DNA of 64,000 nucleotides from Cellulomonas sp. Root930 (GTDB taxonomy: Bacteria; Actinomycetota; Actinomycetes; Actinomycetales; Cellulomonadaceae). Shown here piece after piece: positions 15,351 through 24,971 of this stretch. The DNA lies in the NCBI GenBank assembly GCA_001429255.1, contig LMJI01000001.1, positions 1,591,256-1,655,255 of the forward strand, given 5' to 3'. The first letter of the stretch is position 1; the number at the start of each line of letters is the position of its first letter. The notes beneath the pieces were generated by a model that was not told where the DNA came from, did not search any database, and worked only from the letters and a program-made list of their open reading frames with translations. The position numbers and the translations under genes are program-made.

Positions 15351-17303
15351 GTGACGCAGAACGGGTGGACGCGCAGCGCGTCGACCATCGCCGAGGTCGC
15401 GCATGCCGCGGGCGTCTCACGGGCGACCGTGAGCAGGGTGATGAACGGCCGCTCCACGGTGGACCCGGAGCTCGCCGCGCGCGTCCGTGACGTGGCCGAG
15501 CAGCTGCACTACCGGCCTAGCAACACCGCGCGGAGCCTGTCGCTCGGACGCACCAACACCGTCGCCGTCGTGGTCCCCGACCTGGCCAACCCGATGTTCC
15601 AGCAGGTGCTCAGGGGGGTGGCCTCGGCCGCCGCGGAAGAGGGTTACCGGGTGCTGGTGGCGGACACCGCCGAGCACGCCGGCGACGAGGAGCGGATCGC
15701 GCTCGACGCCCGCCTGCGCTGCGACGCCCTCGTGCTGGTCTCGCCGCGGATGTCGGAGCAGACCCTGCGCGCGCTGCTGCCCGAGATCCGCCCGGTGGTC
15801 GTCGTGAATCGCGCCGCGGACGGCACCACGCCCACCCTGGCCATCGACTACGCGGCCGGCATCGACCAGATCGTCGAGCACCTCACGAGCCTGGGCCACC
15901 GCCACCTGCTGTACCTGGCCGGTCCGCCGGACAGCGCGTCGCACGGTGCCCGGCTCGACGCGCTGCGCGCCGCGGCCGCCCGGCGCGAGGACGTCCGGCT
16001 GAGCGAGCGACCCGCTGGATCGTCGGTCGAGTCCGGCTACGCCGCCGCGCAGGACGTGCTCGCCTCCCGGGCCACGGCCGTCGTCGCCTACAACGACCTG
16101 GTCGCGTTCGGGCTGCTCGCGCGCCTGAACGAGCTCGGCGTCGCGGTACCCGGTGACGTCTCGATCACGGGCTTCGACGACATCGAGCTCGCACGGTTCG
16201 CGACGCCCTCGCTGACCACCGCGACCGTGCCGCAGGCCGAGCTCGGCCGGCAGGCCTGGGCGCACCTGCGCTCGCTGGTCGGCGGAGACGCCCTCGACCC
16301 GACGCCCCCGCTGATCGCTCCCGTCCTCGCGATCCGTGCGAGCAGCGGCCCGGTGCCCCCCGCGGCACGGCTCGGGCGGCGCGCGGCGACCGACCCGGTG
16401 GGTCCGGAGGTCCCCGAGCTCACCACGGCCGGCTGGGCCGCTGACCTGGGCTCGTACCTGCTGAGCGGCACGGCGAGGGATGCCTCGACGGTTCCGCTGG
16501 CCCGGTACGAGTCGGGGGAGCGCGTGCCCCGCGTGCACGCCCCGCGCCCGTACCTGCACCCGGTGCACTCGGCGGCGGGCACCGCGCTCACCGAGACCAG
16601 CCCGGTCGACCACCGCCACCACTACGGCGTGTCCATGGCCGTGCCGGTGGTCAACGGCACCAACTACTGGGGCGGCCGCACGTTCCTGCGCGACGAGGGC
16701 CCCACCCTGCTGCCCAACCACGGTCGGCAGGTCAGCGGTGGTGCGCGGCTGGCCGACGCGGGCGCGACGCTCGTCGACGAGATCGAGTGGCTCGACGAGC
16801 GCGACCGGCCCCTGCTGACCGAGGACCGCCGCCTGAGCGCGGCACCCCTCGCGGACGGTCGCGGCTGGACCCTGCGCTGGTCGAGCGTGCTGCGCGCCTC
16901 CCACGGGTCGCTGCGGATCGAGAGCCCCGGCACCAACGGCCGGCCCAGCGCCGGGTACGGCGGCATCTTCTGGCGCCTCCCGTCGGCCGACGTCACCACG
17001 GTGCTCGGCGAGGGGCTCGTCGGCGAGGAGGCCGTGCACGGCAGCCTGTCGCCGTGGCTCGCGTTCGTACAGCGCCGCGAGGTGGCGACGACGACCGTCC
17101 TGCTGGTGCAGCACCCCGCGGTGCTGCGGCCGTGGTTCGCGCGGGTGGCTGAGTACGTCGGCGCCGGCCCCGCCCTGGCGTGGGACCGCGTGGTCGACGT
17201 GCCCGACGGCGGACAGCTCGACGTGGGGCTCGCCGCTGTCGTGGTGGACCGGGCGCTCGGTGCCGACGAGGCGGGACACCTCGCCGCGCAGGCGTGGGGA
17301 TGA
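15351..17303 (+). CDS. LacI-family regulator fused to a C-terminal DUF6807 (PmoA-like) domain
   Basis: A single 650-residue frame without internal stops. Residues about 12-65 are a LacI helix-turn-helix (TIAEVAHAAGVSRATVSRVM), and about 67-345 a full LacI/GalR sugar-binding core ending near SLTTATVPQAELG. After a linker, residues about 385-645 match DUF6807: RPYLHPVHS near 398, the His cluster DHRHHYG near 420, NYWGG, AGYGGIFWRLPS and PWFARV. The stand-alone DUF6807 protein at 34646 has the same landmarks in the same order. The HTH and both lobes look intact, so this may be a regulator that carries its own enzyme or ligand domain. The next gene, an oxidoreductase, overlaps its stop by 4 bases. 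Operators at its promoter suggest self-control and control of the divergent transporter. Confidence 0.85.
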   Translation: MTQNGWTRSASTIAEVAHAAGVSRATVSRVMNGRSTVDPELAARVRDVAEQLHYRPSNTARSLSLGRTNTVAVVVPDLANPMFQQVLRGVASAAAEEGYRVLVADTAEHAGDEERIALDARLRCDALVLVSPRMSEQTLRALLPEIRPVVVVNRAADGTTPTLAIDYAAGIDQIVEHLTSLGHRHLLYLAGPPDSASHGARLDALRAAAARREDVRLSERPAGSSVESGYAAAQDVLASRATAVVAYNDLVAFGLLARLNELGVAVPGDVSITGFDDIELARFATPSLTTATVPQAELGRQAWAHLRSLVGGDALDPTPPLIAPVLAIRASSGPVPPAARLGRRAATDPVGPEVPELTTAGWAADLGSYLLSGTARDASTVPLARYESGERVPRVHAPRPYLHPVHSAAGTALTETSPVDHRHHYGVSMAVPVVNGTNYWGGRTFLRDEGPTLLPNHGRQVSGGARLADAGATLVDEIEWLDERDRPLLTEDRRLSAAPLADGRGWTLRWSSVLRASHGSLRIESPGTNGRPSAGYGGIFWRLPSADVTTVLGEGLVGEEAVHGSLSPWLAFVQRREVATTTVLLVQHPAVLRPWFARVAEYVGAGPALAWDRVVDVPDGGQLDVGLAAVVVDRALGADEAGHLAAQAWG

Positions 17304-18457
17304 CCACCCAGACGCCTCGCGGGGCGACGCCCGTGAGCGACCCGGCGACGGACCTGCCGACGGTCGCCGTGGTCGGCGTGCACGGCCACGGCGCCACGCA
17401 CGTCCGCAAGGTCGCCGACCTGCAGGAACGCGGCCTGGCCGTCCTCACCGCGCTCGTCGACCCGCGCCCCGTCGAGGGCGAGGTCCCCTGGTTCCCGGAC
17501 CTCGACACCCTCCTGGTGCAGGCCCGACCGGACGTCGTGGTCATCGCGACGCCCATCCACACCCACCTCGCGCTGGCGTCCGCCGCGCTGCGGGCCGGGT
17601 GCGACGTGCTCCTGGAGAAGCCGACCACTGCGTCGCTCGCCGAGCACGCCGAGCTGCTGGCCGTCGTCGAGGAGACCGGGCGGCTCTGCCAGGTGGGGTT
17701 CCAGACGTTCGGGTCCGGGGCGGTCGACGAGGTCGCGCGCATCGTCGCCACCGGGGAGCTCGGGGAGCTCACCGGGGTCGGCGCGGTCGGCACCTGGGTG
17801 CGTGGCGCCGGGTACTTCGCGCGGGCCCGGTGGGCCGGCCGGCGCACGCTGGACGGCGTCGAGGTGGTGGACGGGGTGGTCACCAACCCCCTCGCGCACG
17901 CCGTGGCGACCGCGCTGCTCCTGGCCGGCGCGCGCACCGTGGAGGACGTCACGGACGTGCGGGTCGACCTGCACCGCGCCCACCCGATCGAGGCGGACGA
18001 CACGTCGGCGGTCGTCGTCGGGACGCGCGGTGGGGTGCAGGTGTCGGCGGGGCTGACCCTGTGCGCGCCGCAGCGCTCGCCCGCCCGGATCGCCGTCCGC
18101 GGCACGCTGGGCACCGCGACCCTGTTCTACGAGACCGACGAGATCGAGGTGTCCTCGCCGCGCGGCACCCGGCGGATCCGCTGCGGGCGGGTGGACCTGC
18201 TCACCCAGCTGCTCATGGCGCGCACCCACCCCGCGATCAGGCTGCGCTGCTCCGTCGCGGACACCGGCGCGTTCCTGCGGGTGCTCGAGGCCGTGCGGAC
18301 CGGCCCGGACCCGACACCGGTGCCGGACGCGTTCGTCGAGTGGCGCGGTGAGCTCGGCGACCGGCACCCGGTGGTGGCGGACGTGGAGCACTGGTGCGCG
18401 CGGGTGGCCGCCGAGGGCGCGACGTTCACCGAGCTCGGGGCACCGTTCGCGGTCTGA
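17300..18457 (+). CDS. Gfo/Idh/MocA-family oxidoreductase
   Basis: A 385-residue NAD(P)-dependent sugar or inositol-type dehydrogenase. The Rossmann start VAVVGVHGHGATHVRKV lies near residues 22-38, and the family motif EKPTT lies near residue 112 (LLEKPTTASLAEHAEL). The ATG overlaps the TGA of the LacI-DUF6807 gene (ATGA), so translation is coupled. The nucleotide loop is GVHGHG, a slight variant of the usual GxGxxG. Its pairing with a DUF6807 domain is repeated at 33198-35563, which suggests that the two act on the same sugar. The substrate is not predictable. Confidence 0.87.
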   Translation: MTTQTPRGATPVSDPATDLPTVAVVGVHGHGATHVRKVADLQERGLAVLTALVDPRPVEGEVPWFPDLDTLLVQARPDVVVIATPIHTHLALASAALRAGCDVLLEKPTTASLAEHAELLAVVEETGRLCQVGFQTFGSGAVDEVARIVATGELGELTGVGAVGTWVRGAGYFARARWAGRRTLDGVEVVDGVVTNPLAHAVATALLLAGARTVEDVTDVRVDLHRAHPIEADDTSAVVVGTRGGVQVSAGLTLCAPQRSPARIAVRGTLGTATLFYETDEIEVSSPRGTRRIRCGRVDLLTQLLMARTHPAIRLRCSVADTGAFLRVLEAVRTGPDPTPVPDAFVEWRGELGDRHPVVADVEHWCARVAAEGATFTELGAPFAV

Positions 18458-18487
18458 TCGTGCGGTCGGCGCCTAGGCTCGGTCGTC

Positions 18488-18955
18488 GTGATCCTGCGCC
18501 CGTACCGCGAGTCCGACGCCGTCGCGACCCTCGAGGTGTTCCTGCGCGCGATCCGGACGACGGCGAGCCGCGACTACTCGTCCGAGCAGGTGGCCGCCTG
18601 GGCGTCGGACGAGATCGACGTGACGGGCTGGTCGGCGCGGCGGGCGGCCCACCGGACGCAGCTCGCGGAGGTCGACGGCTGGGTGGTCGGGTTCACCGAC
18701 GTCGACGAGCAGGGGTACGTCGACATGCTCTTCGTCGACCCGGACGTCGGGCGGACGGGCGTGGCGACGGCGCTGTTCGGGTGGGCGCGGGAGACGGCAC
18801 GGGACCTCGGCGCCACCGAGCTCACCACGCACGCGAGCCTCACCGCGCGGCCGTTCTTCGAGCGGCAGGGGTTCGAGGTCGTGGCGGAGCAGCATCCCGT
18901 GCTGCGCGGCGTCGCGCTGACGAACTTCGTGATGCGGCGCGACCTCGCGCGCTAG
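18488..18955 (+). CDS. GNAT-family N-acetyltransferase
   Basis: A 155-residue acetyltransferase. The central motif A is in DMLFVDPDVGRTGVATALF near residues 79-97 (V-x-x-x-x-R/Q-x-x-G-x-A type), and the C-terminal FFERQGFEVV is the usual beta4-beta5 region. This fits PA4866/YhdJ-like small-molecule or N-terminal acetylation. The GTG start has TAGGCT 10 bases before it and no ribosome site, which suggests a leaderless transcript. No link to the sugar genes is evident. Confidence 0.85.
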   Translation: MILRPYRESDAVATLEVFLRAIRTTASRDYSSEQVAAWASDEIDVTGWSARRAAHRTQLAEVDGWVVGFTDVDEQGYVDMLFVDPDVGRTGVATALFGWARETARDLGATELTTHASLTARPFFERQGFEVVAEQHPVLRGVALTNFVMRRDLAR

Positions 18956-19031
18956 TCGGGTCGCGGGCATTGCCGCTGATCAGGGGCGATACCGCGTGGG
19001 GATGACTGCGTAGTCGTCGGGAAACCAGTGC

Positions 19032-19045
19032 GGCGAGCGCTTTCC
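19032..19045. promoter_or_regulatory. Operator of the GGNAARCGCTTNCC set, upstream of the PL11 gene
   Basis: GGCGAGCGCTTTCC matches the set that also occurs at 26436, 33139, 48159, 49628 and 57648. It lies about 30 bases before the possible -35 of the rhamnogalacturonan lyase gene. Confidence 0.55.
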
Positions 19046-19063
19046 CCAGTTTCCCCGAAACTC

Positions 19064-19092
19064 TTGCGCGGCCGGTGAGCGATCGGTAGGAA
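19064..19092 (+). promoter_or_regulatory. Possible promoter of the CE12-PL11 gene
   Basis: TTGCGC (19064-19069) and TAGGAA (19087-19092) are 17 bases apart. The match is modest; it is supported mainly by lying between the two operators. Confidence 0.4.
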
Positions 19093-19110
19093 TGTCCCTG
19101 CTTGCTCGGG

Positions 19111-19122
19111 TGAATCGTTCCA
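19111..19122. promoter_or_regulatory. Rhamnose-type LacI operator upstream of the CE12-PL11 gene
   Basis: TGAATCGTTCCA is one base from TGAATCGTTTCA, the site in front of rhaM. It lies 50 bases before the lyase ATG and downstream of the possible promoter, a repressing position. Confidence 0.6.
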
Positions 19123-19171
19123 AGATGACCGATCGGGCTCTGCTCTCAACGACGAGACAAAGGGTGATGCC

Positions 19172-22100
19172 ATGCGCTCGACGCGCACGCACGACGAGGG
19201 ACGACCGGCGCCACGCACGACCCGGGCGCTGCTGGCCGGCGCGACCGTGCTCGCGCTCGCGGCGACGGGGAGCCTGCCCGCCCTGGCGGCCGACCCGGTC
19301 ACCACGTGGAAGTTCGACATGGGTACCGCGACGAGCCCGGTGGCCGACGGCTACCAGCAGGTGACCGACGCGACCCGCTACTCGGCCGCGACCGGCTTCG
19401 GCATCGTGCCGGCCGACGGCATCACGCCGATCTCCCGCGACCGTGGCGCCGAGGACCCGGCGGACCGCGACTTCGTGCTCGCCACGGCGTGGACGTTCGT
19501 CCTCGACGTGCCCAACGGCACCTACGACGTGACGGTGCGCTCGGGCGACCTGCTCGCCGGGAGCAGCACCACGAAGACCACCGTGACCCTCGAGGGCGCG
19601 GGTGGCGGCTCGCTGAGCACCAAGACCGCGACCGTCTCCGGCACGTGGCCCGCCACGGTCGCCGACGGGCAGCTCACCGTCGGCATCACCGGCAGCGGCG
19701 CGGGCGGGTACGTGAGCTCGATCGTCGTCGCACAGACCGGGACCACGCCGGAGGAGCCGGACCCCGGCACCTCGACGATCGCCGCGCCGGCCGCCGTGCG
19801 CCTGGCGCACGTGACCCCGACCGCCGTGACGCTCCGCTGGAACGAGGTCGCCGGCGCGACGGGCTATGCGGTCTCGCGGTCGGACACCGTCGACGGGACG
19901 TACACCGAGGTCGCCCGGACGGGCGCTCGTGAGGTGCTCACCACCGACGCCGTCGACACCTCGGTCCTGCGCTACTACCGGGTGCAGGCGATCGACGCGG
20001 CCGGACTGTCCGTGCCGTCGGCCGCCGCGGTGAGCAGCCTGCCGACCGCGCCGACCGTGCCGGACGTGCTCGACTTCGACCTGGGCAGCGGCGCGCTCGC
20101 TCCGGGCGCGATCCGGCTGGACGCCACCAGCGCGTACAGCGCGACCACCCGCTACGGCTTCGTCGACACCCGGGCCGTCACCGCGACCGACCGGGCCACC
20201 GCCGACGCGCTGCGCTCCGACTTCGTGAGCGTGGGCGACACCGAGCTCGTCGTCGACCTGCCCAACGGCGACTACACCGTCAGCCTGATCGCGGGCGACG
20301 CCACCGAGGCGACCGACGTCGCGATCACCGCCGAGCAGATGGCGAAGGTCGCGGCGACGGCCAAGGCTGCGGGCCAGTTCCTCGAGATGTCGTTCGACAT
20401 CGCGGTCGTGGACGGCCAGCTCAACCTTGACTTCTCCGGCACCGCCCCGAAGCTCAACCAGCTCCGGATCGCCGCGCAGAGCCCGCGGGGGCCGGGCGGC
20501 GAGCCCACCGTGTGGCTCACGGGCGACTCGACCGTGCAGACCTACACCGCGGACTACGTGCCGCAGGCCGGCTGGGGCCAGATGCTCGACCGGTTCCTGT
20601 CCGACGACGTCACGGTGGACAACCGCGCGATCGGCGGCCGCTCGTCGAAGAACTTCATCAGCCAGGGGCGTCTCGACGAGGTCCTGCGGCAGGTCAAGCC
20701 GGGCGACTACCTGTTCGCGCAGTTCGGCCACAACGACGCCACCTACGGGGTCGACGACCGGTTCGCCGCGCCCGCCGACTACGCGGAGTACCTGCGGACG
20801 TTCGTCGACGGTGCCACCCAGCGCGGTGCGCAGCCGGTGATCGTCACGCCGGTGTCGCGACGCAGCTTCGACGCGGCGACCGGGACGTTCAACGTCTCGT
20901 TCCCCGAGTACGTCGCCGCGGCCACGGCTCTGGCCACCGAGACCGGCACGCCGCTGGTCGACCTGTCGGCATCCAGCCGGTCGTACCTCGACGAGATCGG
21001 TCCCGAGGCGTCGACGAGCGTGTTCCTGCACGTCCCCGCCGGGGTGTACCCCAACCGGCCGACCGGCACCGTCGACGACACCCACTTCCAGGAGTACGGG
21101 GCGATCCAGCTGGCGCGCCTGGTCGCGACGGATGTCGCATCACTGCCGCTCCCGCTCGCGGACGAGGTCCTGGACGTCGAGCCGCCTGCGGACGTGCCCG
21201 CCGCCCCGGCCGGGGTCGTGGCCGGCAGCGTCTCCAACGCCGGCGTGCAGCTCACCTGGACGGCGAGCGAGGGCGCGGACATCTATCGCATCTACCGCAA
21301 GGCCGCCGCGGACGGGGACGACGCCTACGCGCTCGTCGCCACCTCCACGCTCCCGCAGGCCGCGGTCGGTGGGCTCGTCGAGGGTGCGTCGTACGACCTG
21401 CGGGTCGTCGCGGTGAACGGCCGCGGACCGTCGGTCCCCTCGGTCGCCGTGCGCGTCACCACGAAGGCCGCGCTGTACAAGTTCGACGTGCAGCTGGCCG
21501 GCAACGTGCTCATGCCCGGCTACACCGAGGTGAACCAGAACTCGACGTACACCCCCGCGATCGGCTGGGGCTGGCTGAACCCGACCGGGCTGGGCGGCCG
21601 CGACCGAGGCGTCAACTTCACGCCGCCGCCGAACGCCCTGCAGCGCGACTTCCTGCTCCCGGGCACCCAGCACGTGTTCGCCGTCGATGTGCCGAACGGC
21701 ACCTACGCCGTGAAGACGTACAACGGCGACTGGATCGGCACCAGCCGCTCCAACGTGCAGCTCGAGGGCAAGGACTTCGGCGCCTCGAACGCGGGTGCGG
21801 GGTCGGTGTCGGAGAAGGTCAGCCAGCCGGTGCTCGTCACGGACGGCCAGCTGAACCTCGTGATGACCGGGACGTCATCGCGCCTCAACGGGATCGAGAT
21901 CACGCCGCTCCTGCTCGCGCCCTCCGCACTGACGCTCGACGACGTGGCCATCGACGGCACCTCCGTCGCGGTGTCGCTCAGCTGGACCGGGACCTCGGAC
22001 TCGGCCGGCTTCCGGGTCTACCGCAAGTCGTCCGGGGCGGCTGCTCCGGTCGCGCTCGGTGACGTCACCACGACGACGTTCGTCGACACCACGCCGGACG

Positions 22101-24898
22101 TCGGGCTGGCGTACGAGTACCACGTGGTGGCCCTCGACCCCGCCGGCGCGGAGTCGGTGCCCACGGACACGCTCGACGTGACCACCGTCGACCCGGACGT
22201 CCCGACGGCCGCGGTGCCGACGGGCCTGACGCTCGGCGCCGTCCACAAGAACGACGTCACGTTCACCTGGGACGCCGTCGACGGCGCGCTGTTCTACCAG
22301 GTGTACCGCCAGGCCAAGGACGGCTCGTTCGTCGTCGTGGGCCGTGCCGGCGGACCGACCTACACGGACAGCACGGTGCTCACCACCATCGAGTACACGT
22401 ACCGCGTGGCCTCGGTGAACGCGGGCGGGGTCTCCGCGCAGTCCTCCACGGTCACGACGGCCGCCGTCACCACCCTGGCCCGGCAGGCCGAGCGGCTCGA
22501 CCGCTCCCCGGTCGCGGTCTCGGTCGACGGCGGCGTGTACGTCGGCTGGCGTCAGCTGGGCCTCGACCCCGACTCGATCGCGTTCCACGTGTACCGGGAC
22601 GGCGCGAAGATCACGACGCTCCCGGTCACCACGAGCACCAACGTGCTGGACGCCCGCGGGACCGCGGACTCGGTCTACCGGGTCAGCTCCGTGGTCGACG
22701 GGTTCGAGCGCTGGGCCACCACCGAGTTCCGCGTGTGGGACAGCCAGCACCTGGACGTGCCGCTGGACAAGCCGGCCGACGCGTACACCAAGGACGGTCA
22801 GCCGTACACGTACCACGCCAACGATGCCTCCGTCGGGGACGTCGACGGCGACGGGCAGTACGAGATCGTCGTGAAGTGGGACCCGTCCAACTCCAAGGAC
22901 AACTCGCAGGCCGGCTACACGGGCAACGTGTACGTGGACGCCTACGAGCTGGACGGGACCCGGCTGTGGCGGATCGACCTGGGCAAGAACATCCGGGCCG
23001 GCGCGCACTACACGCAGTTCCAGGTGTTCGACCTGGACGGTGACGGCAAGGCCGAGGTCAGCCTGAAGACCGCGGACGGCACCGTCGACGGCGTCGGCAC
23101 CGTGATCGGCGACGCGCGCGCGGACTACCGGAACTCGTCGGGCTACGTGCTCACCGGGCCGGAGTTCCTCACGGTGTTCAACGGGGCCACGGGCGCGGCG
23201 GTCGACACGATCGACTACACGCCGCCGCGCGGTGACGTCGGCGCGTGGGGCGACGCCTATGGCAACCGGGTCGATCGGTTCCTGGCCGGAGTCGCCTACC
23301 TCGACGGCGAGCACCCGAGCGTGATCTTCAGCCGCGGCTACTACACGCGCACCGTCCTGGTCGCCTACGACTTCGACGGCTCGACGCTGACGAAGCGCTG
23401 GACGTTCGACTCCAACGAGGCCGGGTCGCAGTACACCGGCCAGGGCAACCACAACCTGTCGGTGGCCGACGTCGACGGGGACCAGAAGGACGAGATCGTC
23501 TTCGGGTCCATGACGATCGACGACGACGGCACGGTGCTCTATGGCACCGGGCTCGGGCACGGGGACGCGCTGCACGTCAGCGACCTTGACCCCGGCCGGC
23601 CCGGCCTGGAGGTGTTCGCGGTGCACGAGGAGGCGCCGCACAGCAAGGGCATCGGGGCGACCTTCCGCGACGCCGCCACCGGGGAGGTGCTCTGGTCGAT
23701 GCCGGCCACGGCCGACACCGGTCGCGGGGCCTCGGACGACATCGACGCGTCGCACCCCGGCGCCGAGTCGTGGGCCGTGGTGGCCGACGGCACGTGGAAC
23801 TCGCGCGCGGGTCAACTGCGGGCGGCCGACGGGGAGCTGCTGGGGACCACCATCCCCGCGGCGAACTTCCTGACCTGGTGGGACGGAGACCTGCTGCGGG
23901 AGATCACCGACCACGACTGGGACACCACGGCACTCACGGGCGTCCCCACGATCTCGAAGTGGGACCCGTCGTCGGCCTCGTCGGACGAGATCTACCGGGC
24001 CACCGGCACCCTCTCCGACAACGGCACCAAGGGCACCCCCGCCCTGCAGGCCGACCTGTTCGGCGACTGGCGAGAGGAGATCGTCACGCGTCTCGACGAC
24101 TCCTCCGCCCTGCGGATCGCCACCACGGTGGACCTCACCGACCACCGGCTGCGCACCCTGCAGTCCGACCCGGTGTACCGCCTGGGCGTGGCGTGGCAGA
24201 ACACCGGCTACAACCAGCCGCCGCACACCGGGTACTTCCTCGGTGACGGCATGGCGACGCCGGCGGCGCCGAGCATCGTCTACACCGGACCGTCGACCGG
24301 TCCCGGCGAGCGGGTGCCCGGTCCGGCCACCGCCAAGCCGGGCAAGGCGGTCCTGTCCAGCGACAACTGGGACAACGACAGCAGCTTCACGGTGGCCGCG
24401 AACCTGTGGTGGGGCCAGAACGCCCAGACGGTGACCCTGCTGGAGAACGGCGTCGCGGTCGCCACGCGCGACCTCGTCGACGCCACGCCGTCCGCGCAGT
24501 CGGCGGCGTTCCAGATCGCCGGCAAGCCCAACGGGACGTACGTCTACACCGCGGTGCTGACCAACCAGCACGGGTCCACGACGACCGCCCCGCTCACCGT
24601 CAAGGTCACGGCCGCCAACCCGGGGACCCCGGCGCTCAGCCACGACAACTGGGACGGCGACGGGTCGTACACGCTCACCACCAACCTCTGGTGGGGGACC
24701 AACGCGACGACCTACCGGCTGTACGAGGACGGGGTGCTCATCGACACCCAGTCCCTGACCGCCAACGGCACCAACGCGCAGAAGGCCACGACGACCGTGA
24801 ACGGCCGCGCGATCGGCACGCACGTCTACCGCGCGGAGCTGTCCAACGCGCTCGGCTCGACCAGCAGCCCGGAGGTGAAGGTCAAGGTCACGCGCTAG
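19172..24898 (+). CDS. Secreted bifunctional rhamnogalacturonan acetylesterase (CE12) / rhamnogalacturonan lyase (PL11)
   Basis: A 1,908-residue secreted protein that would deacetylate and cut the rhamnogalacturonan-I backbone. After a signal peptide (cleavage near ALA-AD, residue 40), domains run: carbohydrate-binding-like (44-190), Fn3 (205-290), a second binding-like domain (297-430), SGNH esterase (445-656), Fn3, a third binding-like domain (768-911), two Fn3 (914-1100), PL11 propeller (1103-1696) and two Ig-like repeats (1724-1908). The esterase has GDST, GHND and DDTHF, the serine, asparagine/glycine and Asp-His blocks of CE12. The lyase has repeated DVDGDG and DLDGDGKAE calcium loops and FGDWREEIV, as in YesW-type enzymes. 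AAAGGG lies upstream of the ATG. Operators of both sets flank the promoter. Single PL11 enzymes are near 600 residues, so this is an exceptional architecture. Confidence 0.93.
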   Translation: MRSTRTHDEGRPAPRTTRALLAGATVLALAATGSLPALAADPVTTWKFDMGTATSPVADGYQQVTDATRYSAATGFGIVPADGITPISRDRGAEDPADRDFVLATAWTFVLDVPNGTYDVTVRSGDLLAGSSTTKTTVTLEGAGGGSLSTKTATVSGTWPATVADGQLTVGITGSGAGGYVSSIVVAQTGTTPEEPDPGTSTIAAPAAVRLAHVTPTAVTLRWNEVAGATGYAVSRSDTVDGTYTEVARTGAREVLTTDAVDTSVLRYYRVQAIDAAGLSVPSAAAVSSLPTAPTVPDVLDFDLGSGALAPGAIRLDATSAYSATTRYGFVDTRAVTATDRATADALRSDFVSVGDTELVVDLPNGDYTVSLIAGDATEATDVAITAEQMAKVAATAKAAGQFLEMSFDIAVVDGQLNLDFSGTAPKLNQLRIAAQSPRGPGGEPTVWLTGDSTVQTYTADYVPQAGWGQMLDRFLSDDVTVDNRAIGGRSSKNFISQGRLDEVLRQVKPGDYLFAQFGHNDATYGVDDRFAAPADYAEYLRTFVDGATQRGAQPVIVTPVSRRSFDAATGTFNVSFPEYVAAATALATETGTPLVDLSASSRSYLDEIGPEASTSVFLHVPAGVYPNRPTGTVDDTHFQEYGAIQLARLVATDVASLPLPLADEVLDVEPPADVPAAPAGVVAGSVSNAGVQLTWTASEGADIYRIYRKAAADGDDAYALVATSTLPQAAVGGLVEGASYDLRVVAVNGRGPSVPSVAVRVTTKAALYKFDVQLAGNVLMPGYTEVNQNSTYTPAIGWGWLNPTGLGGRDRGVNFTPPPNALQRDFLLPGTQHVFAVDVPNGTYAVKTYNGDWIGTSRSNVQLEGKDFGASNAGAGSVSEKVSQPVLVTDGQLNLVMTGTSSRLNGIEITPLLLAPSALTLDDVAIDGTSVAVSLSWTGTSDSAGFRVYRKSSGAAAPVALGDVTTTTFVDTTPDVGLAYEYHVVALDPAGAESVPTDTLDVTTVDPDVPTAAVPTGLTLGAVHKNDVTFTWDAVDGALFYQVYRQAKDGSFVVVGRAGGPTYTDSTVLTTIEYTYRVASVNAGGVSAQSSTVTTAAVTTLARQAERLDRSPVAVSVDGGVYVGWRQLGLDPDSIAFHVYRDGAKITTLPVTTSTNVLDARGTADSVYRVSSVVDGFERWATTEFRVWDSQHLDVPLDKPADAYTKDGQPYTYHANDASVGDVDGDGQYEIVVKWDPSNSKDNSQAGYTGNVYVDAYELDGTRLWRIDLGKNIRAGAHYTQFQVFDLDGDGKAEVSLKTADGTVDGVGTVIGDARADYRNSSGYVLTGPEFLTVFNGATGAAVDTIDYTPPRGDVGAWGDAYGNRVDRFLAGVAYLDGEHPSVIFSRGYYTRTVLVAYDFDGSTLTKRWTFDSNEAGSQYTGQGNHNLSVADVDGDQKDEIVFGSMTIDDDGTVLYGTGLGHGDALHVSDLDPGRPGLEVFAVHEEAPHSKGIGATFRDAATGEVLWSMPATADTGRGASDDIDASHPGAESWAVVADGTWNSRAGQLRAADGELLGTTIPAANFLTWWDGDLLREITDHDWDTTALTGVPTISKWDPSSASSDEIYRATGTLSDNGTKGTPALQADLFGDWREEIVTRLDDSSALRIATTVDLTDHRLRTLQSDPVYRLGVAWQNTGYNQPPHTGYFLGDGMATPAAPSIVYTGPSTGPGERVPGPATAKPGKAVLSSDNWDNDSSFTVAANLWWGQNAQTVTLLENGVAVATRDLVDATPSAQSAAFQIAGKPNGTYVYTAVLTNQHGSTTTAPLTVKVTAANPGTPALSHDNWDGDGSYTLTTNLWWGTNATTYRLYEDGVLIDTQSLTANGTNAQKATTTVNGRAIGTHVYRAELSNALGSTSSPEVKVKVTR

Positions 24899-24912
24899 TC
24901 AGTACCGACCAG

Positions 24913-24946
24913 GCCGGCCCGGGCGACCCCTCTCGCCCGGGCCGGC
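24913..24946 (+). terminator. Terminator hairpin after the CE12-PL11 gene
   Basis: A perfect 14-bp stem pairs 24913-24926 with 24933-24946 around a 6-nt loop, 15 bases past the stop. Confidence 0.85.
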
Positions 24947-24971
24947 GTGTGTCCGCTCACTGCCGATCCAG

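Noticed and set aside
21875..24823. A 982-codon minus-strand open frame opposite the PL11 domain
   Set aside because: It has shadow-type composition (Arg, Val, Gly, His repeats). The plus strand carries the PL11 calcium-loop motifs.
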